Assembly (NCBI GenBank): GCA_000469685.2
Contig: LS997567.1
Coordinates: 34,453,505-34,517,504 of the forward strand
Origin: Haemonchus contortus
Taxonomy: Eukaryota; Nematoda; Chromadorea; Rhabditida; Trichostrongylidae
Length of the DNA: 64,000 bases
Direction: 5' to 3'
Both the position numbers and the translations under genes were made by a program. Under the pieces are notes generated by a model. The model did not search any database and was not told the DNA's origin. It saw only the letters and a program-made list of their open reading frames with translations. This document shows, one piece after another, positions 62,251 to 64,000 of this stretch. Numbering within the stretch: position 1 is the first letter of the stretch; each line of letters opens with the position of its first letter.

Positions 62251-63500
62251 GGTGGATAAAATAGGCGAGGTACAGTGTATTGTGGTGGGCTAGCTTAATA
62301 CAGGGGTCCGTGGGAATAAGAAAGAGCAACAGGAACAGCGAATCATGAGTTGAAGCCGGCGAAGGCGTCGTAGTCGAATTCAGAGTAGTACAAGTGAGAC
62401 ATCGAGCTCGTGCGATGACAAACTCACTACAGAGGTGATTTATGACGCTTTCATCCACATGATTAGAGACCTTCAAGTGACCTACCAGCGATGTTCAATG
62501 AAAGCCTTGCGAGGTGTTGAAAAAGGTGTGAAAGGTCACCCTCTGTTAACTTGTTTGCCTGCAAGCGTCTTGGGAGTGCGAATTCTTTCCCCAATGCGAT
62601 GGATTCAGTTCCTCTTTCCTATGATTACTTTAGCTCCTACAGCTTTCTGTGTGACATTATTCATGTGTTGCATATTTGTTTATTTTGATCTACTTTATTT
62701 TATATCTCACGCTTTAAAAGTTTCGCAATCATATAATCGATGTTGTTACTCCTCTCTCGACTCTTGAGTATGGTGGTCTGGTAGAGGTCAGCCGCCAGCC
62801 AATTTAGCGAGGTCACCCCACAGGCGAGTGAGTGGATGGGCTAGGAAGGTGCGAAGTAAGTAGAAGTGGAACTGAATACACTCACCCGTGTTAAACTCCT
62901 TATCTTTCAACGTTTTCGAACCATCTCATTGGTTCGACTTGTCATCAATGTCCACAAAAGAAATTAACATGCAAATCTGCAGGAGCGGAATTTGAGCACA
63001 CATACAATTATAAAATTAGGCTCATAAGTGGCTTCTTAAAAGGTTTCGAATGAGCACAATCCGATTGGGCGAAGTTTTTGGAAACTGCAAGGCTTGAATC
63101 CACAGCCAAGCTCACGAACATTTCCGTAGTTTTGACCATATTTTTTGTGGCTATTGTACAATAGTGAAGATTACTAAGCATAAAACTTCTGTGAATGTTC
63201 ACGTTCCTTCAAGAAGCTGGAAAAATTGAGCCCTGACATTTCTGGTTCTTTTATAGAAATACTGTTACTTTGACCGATTTGAATCGTATCGTGAAGGACA
63301 AATTGGCTTCCCGATTTGAACACGGAATCTATGGCTAAAGCCTAGAACCAGAAGCGCAAGAAAAAACAAAACGAGGCTTGCAAAGGGCAGTCGCCCCTGA
63401 ACACAGAGTACCACAGAGTCCCAGTGCTTCTGCGAAGAAAAGAGCTTCACCTTGTAAAGTTCATAATACTCAGGGTCGAAAATAATATCAACTATCTAAC
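62251..63500. other. Intron sequence; one open frame of unknown nature
   Basis: A plus-strand frame open from 62,353 to 62,767 begins SRRRRRRSRIQSSTSETSSS then CDDKLTTEVIYDAFIHMIRD, which has a coding look at its start but no identified family. Repeat E copy 2 lies at 62,776-62,873. No exon of the host gene was recognised here. Confidence 0.35.
62776..62873 (-). repeat. Dispersed repeat E, copy 2
   Basis: Inverted copy of 51,058-51,152. Confidence 0.75.
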
Positions 63501-63627
63501 CTCGAGTTGTTTTCGATCGGCATTCAGTGTGAGGTTACGTATGGTGGGAAGTTCATCGTCGGCCGGTTTGTCAATATCTAGCGGTTGAGTGATGCGCTCG
63601 AAGAAGTTGTTGTCTGATGCTTGTACT
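63501..63627 (-). CDS. Host gene exon 2 (N-terminal region, probable)
   Basis: Minus-strand exon of about 127 bases bounded by CATATTTCCAG and a GTTAGA donor. The only open phase reads QASDNNFFERITQPLDIDKP then ADDELPTIRNLTLNADRKQL E, a soluble acidic stretch with codon use unlike the surrounding transposons, ending in phase 0. No domain is expected here; N-termini of BAIAP3/Munc13-4 proteins are variable. If exon 1 ends at 63,726 in phase 1, the acceptor must be used two bases further in (CCAGAG). Assignment to the C2-domain gene is inferred from strand. Confidence 0.6.
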
Positions 63628-63725
63628 CTGGAAATATGGGCTAGCTTTCGATGTATTTAGCGATGGCTCTGAGCTTATTAGGCGGAATTCCTTGTTTTCC
63701 ATCACTCATTTGAAGGGAAACTCAC

Positions 63726-63768
63726 TCTCGCTGCTACCCTTTCGCGGAAGAGCTGATGTTGCAGACAT
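63726..63768 (-). CDS. Host gene exon 1 with candidate start codon
   Basis: Minus strand ATG at 63,768-63,766 opens MSATSALPRKGSSE plus one base, followed by a strong GTGAGT donor at 63,725. The 98 bases to the next exon make a plausible short nematode intron. Start chosen because it is the only ATG in this frame upstream of the donor; no trans-splice acceptor was recognised just upstream. Supported only by splice sites and reading phase. Confidence 0.45.
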
Positions 63769-64000
63769 GTCTTGTAACCAATAAATTCAGTAACTCTTGG
63801 AGTTTACAGTTTCTCCAGCGAATGCAGTTGTGCTTCAATGTTTGTAAAAATTCTTTCCTGGTATTCACGGATACTCACTGGTCGTCTACGCGAAGGTCTC
63901 GAATACATCACTCACAACTTGTTAAAGTGGACTTATACCAAGTATGGGTCAGGAAGTGCTGACACCACTTTTGCCACAAAGATTTGCTACTACTGCGTGC
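63769..64000. other. Upstream of candidate start codon, nothing recognised
   Basis: No conserved promoter element, operon signal or splice-leader acceptor recognised. Confidence 0.3.

Larger units (their letters stand above)
2765..63768 (-). other. Host gene span: BAIAP3/Munc13-4-like gene with transposon-filled introns
   Basis: This entry ties together the minus-strand exons listed separately: exon 1 and 2 near 63.5-63.8 kb, exons a, micro, b near 25 kb, c at 22.5 kb, d and e near 3 kb. Exons b, c, d and e join in phase, and a lies immediately before b with a plausible microexon between. Together they read through one C2 domain typical of the BAIAP3/Munc13-4 branch of UNC-13 proteins (SDPF loop, LNPQWNE strand, DHDDE loop, DDFLGC strand). 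These proteins prime dense-core or lysosome-related vesicles for fusion. The MUN domain and second C2 domain would lie beyond the left edge. Linking exons 1-2 to exon a is inference from strand, splice phase and lack of any other host gene between them. Confidence 0.6.

Noticed and set aside
62353..62767. Plus-strand frame starting with an Arg/Ser-rich stretch
   Set aside because: Coding look only over the first 50 residues, no start codon or clear splice site, no family recognised.

Overview
The window reads as nematode nuclear DNA, most likely a strongylid such as a hookworm. This is inferred from an unusually dense mix of Tc3, Tc1, mariner, RTE, CR1 and Penelope-like (PLE) elements, nematode-type splice acceptors (TTTCAG-like), and the style of the RTE and CR1 proteins. 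Nothing prokaryotic is present. Almost every open frame is a fragment of a transposable element, usually broken by stops and frameshifts.

Host gene. Beneath the transposons lies one host gene on the minus strand. Exons e and d (2,765-3,015), c (22,488-22,560), b and a (24,974-25,455) join in phase (the b 5' edge is uncertain) into the first C2 domain of a BAIAP3/Munc13-4-type (UNC-13-related) exocytosis protein. Two further minus-strand exons (63,501-63,768), one with a candidate start codon, probably belong to its N-terminus. If so, nearly the whole window is intronic: a 19.5 kb intron (3,016-22,487), a 2.4 kb intron, and about 38 kb between exon a and exon 2 in which the remaining N-terminal exons were not located.

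Layout. 1-943 Tc3-like remnant; 4.2-5.9 kb inverted dispersed repeat; 6.1-8.0 kb RTE pieces; 8.7-9.6 kb Tc1-like remnant; 11.3-13.9 kb mariner-like remnant, then an RTE tail split by a complete 1.28 kb mariner with TA duplication; 15.9-18.7 kb minisatellite split by PLE-A1; 19.1-22.35 kb mariner remnant and an RTE; 26.3-28.5 kb two copies of a 0.5 kb element (X); 28.7-39.2 kb an LTR element of 10.5 kb with identical-length 373 bp LTRs, gag, a membrane-glycoprotein-like frame, aspartic protease, the first part of an RT, and then a UPF1-like SF1 helicase up to the polypurine tract; 41.0-51.0 kb one minus-strand RTE broken apart by a PLE-B inverted dimer, a dispersed repeat and a mariner; 51.5-62.25 kb one CR1 LINE interrupted by an RTE (itself carrying element X), a PLE-A2 inverted dimer and a 1.1 kb long-TIR element.

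Main points. Both PLE-A2 and PLE-B are single insertions of head-to-head inverted dimers flanked by 14 bp and 12 bp target duplications. In both, the left arm lacks the last 40 or so bases of the 3' end that the right arm keeps. All five PLE 3' regions carry a hammerhead-ribozyme-like motif. PLE-B carries a tRNA-like sequence in each arm, pointing away from its reverse transcriptase. Two TTAA-flanked non-autonomous elements, a split CR1 whose frame closes when two insertions are removed, and a helicase-bearing LTR element complete the picture.
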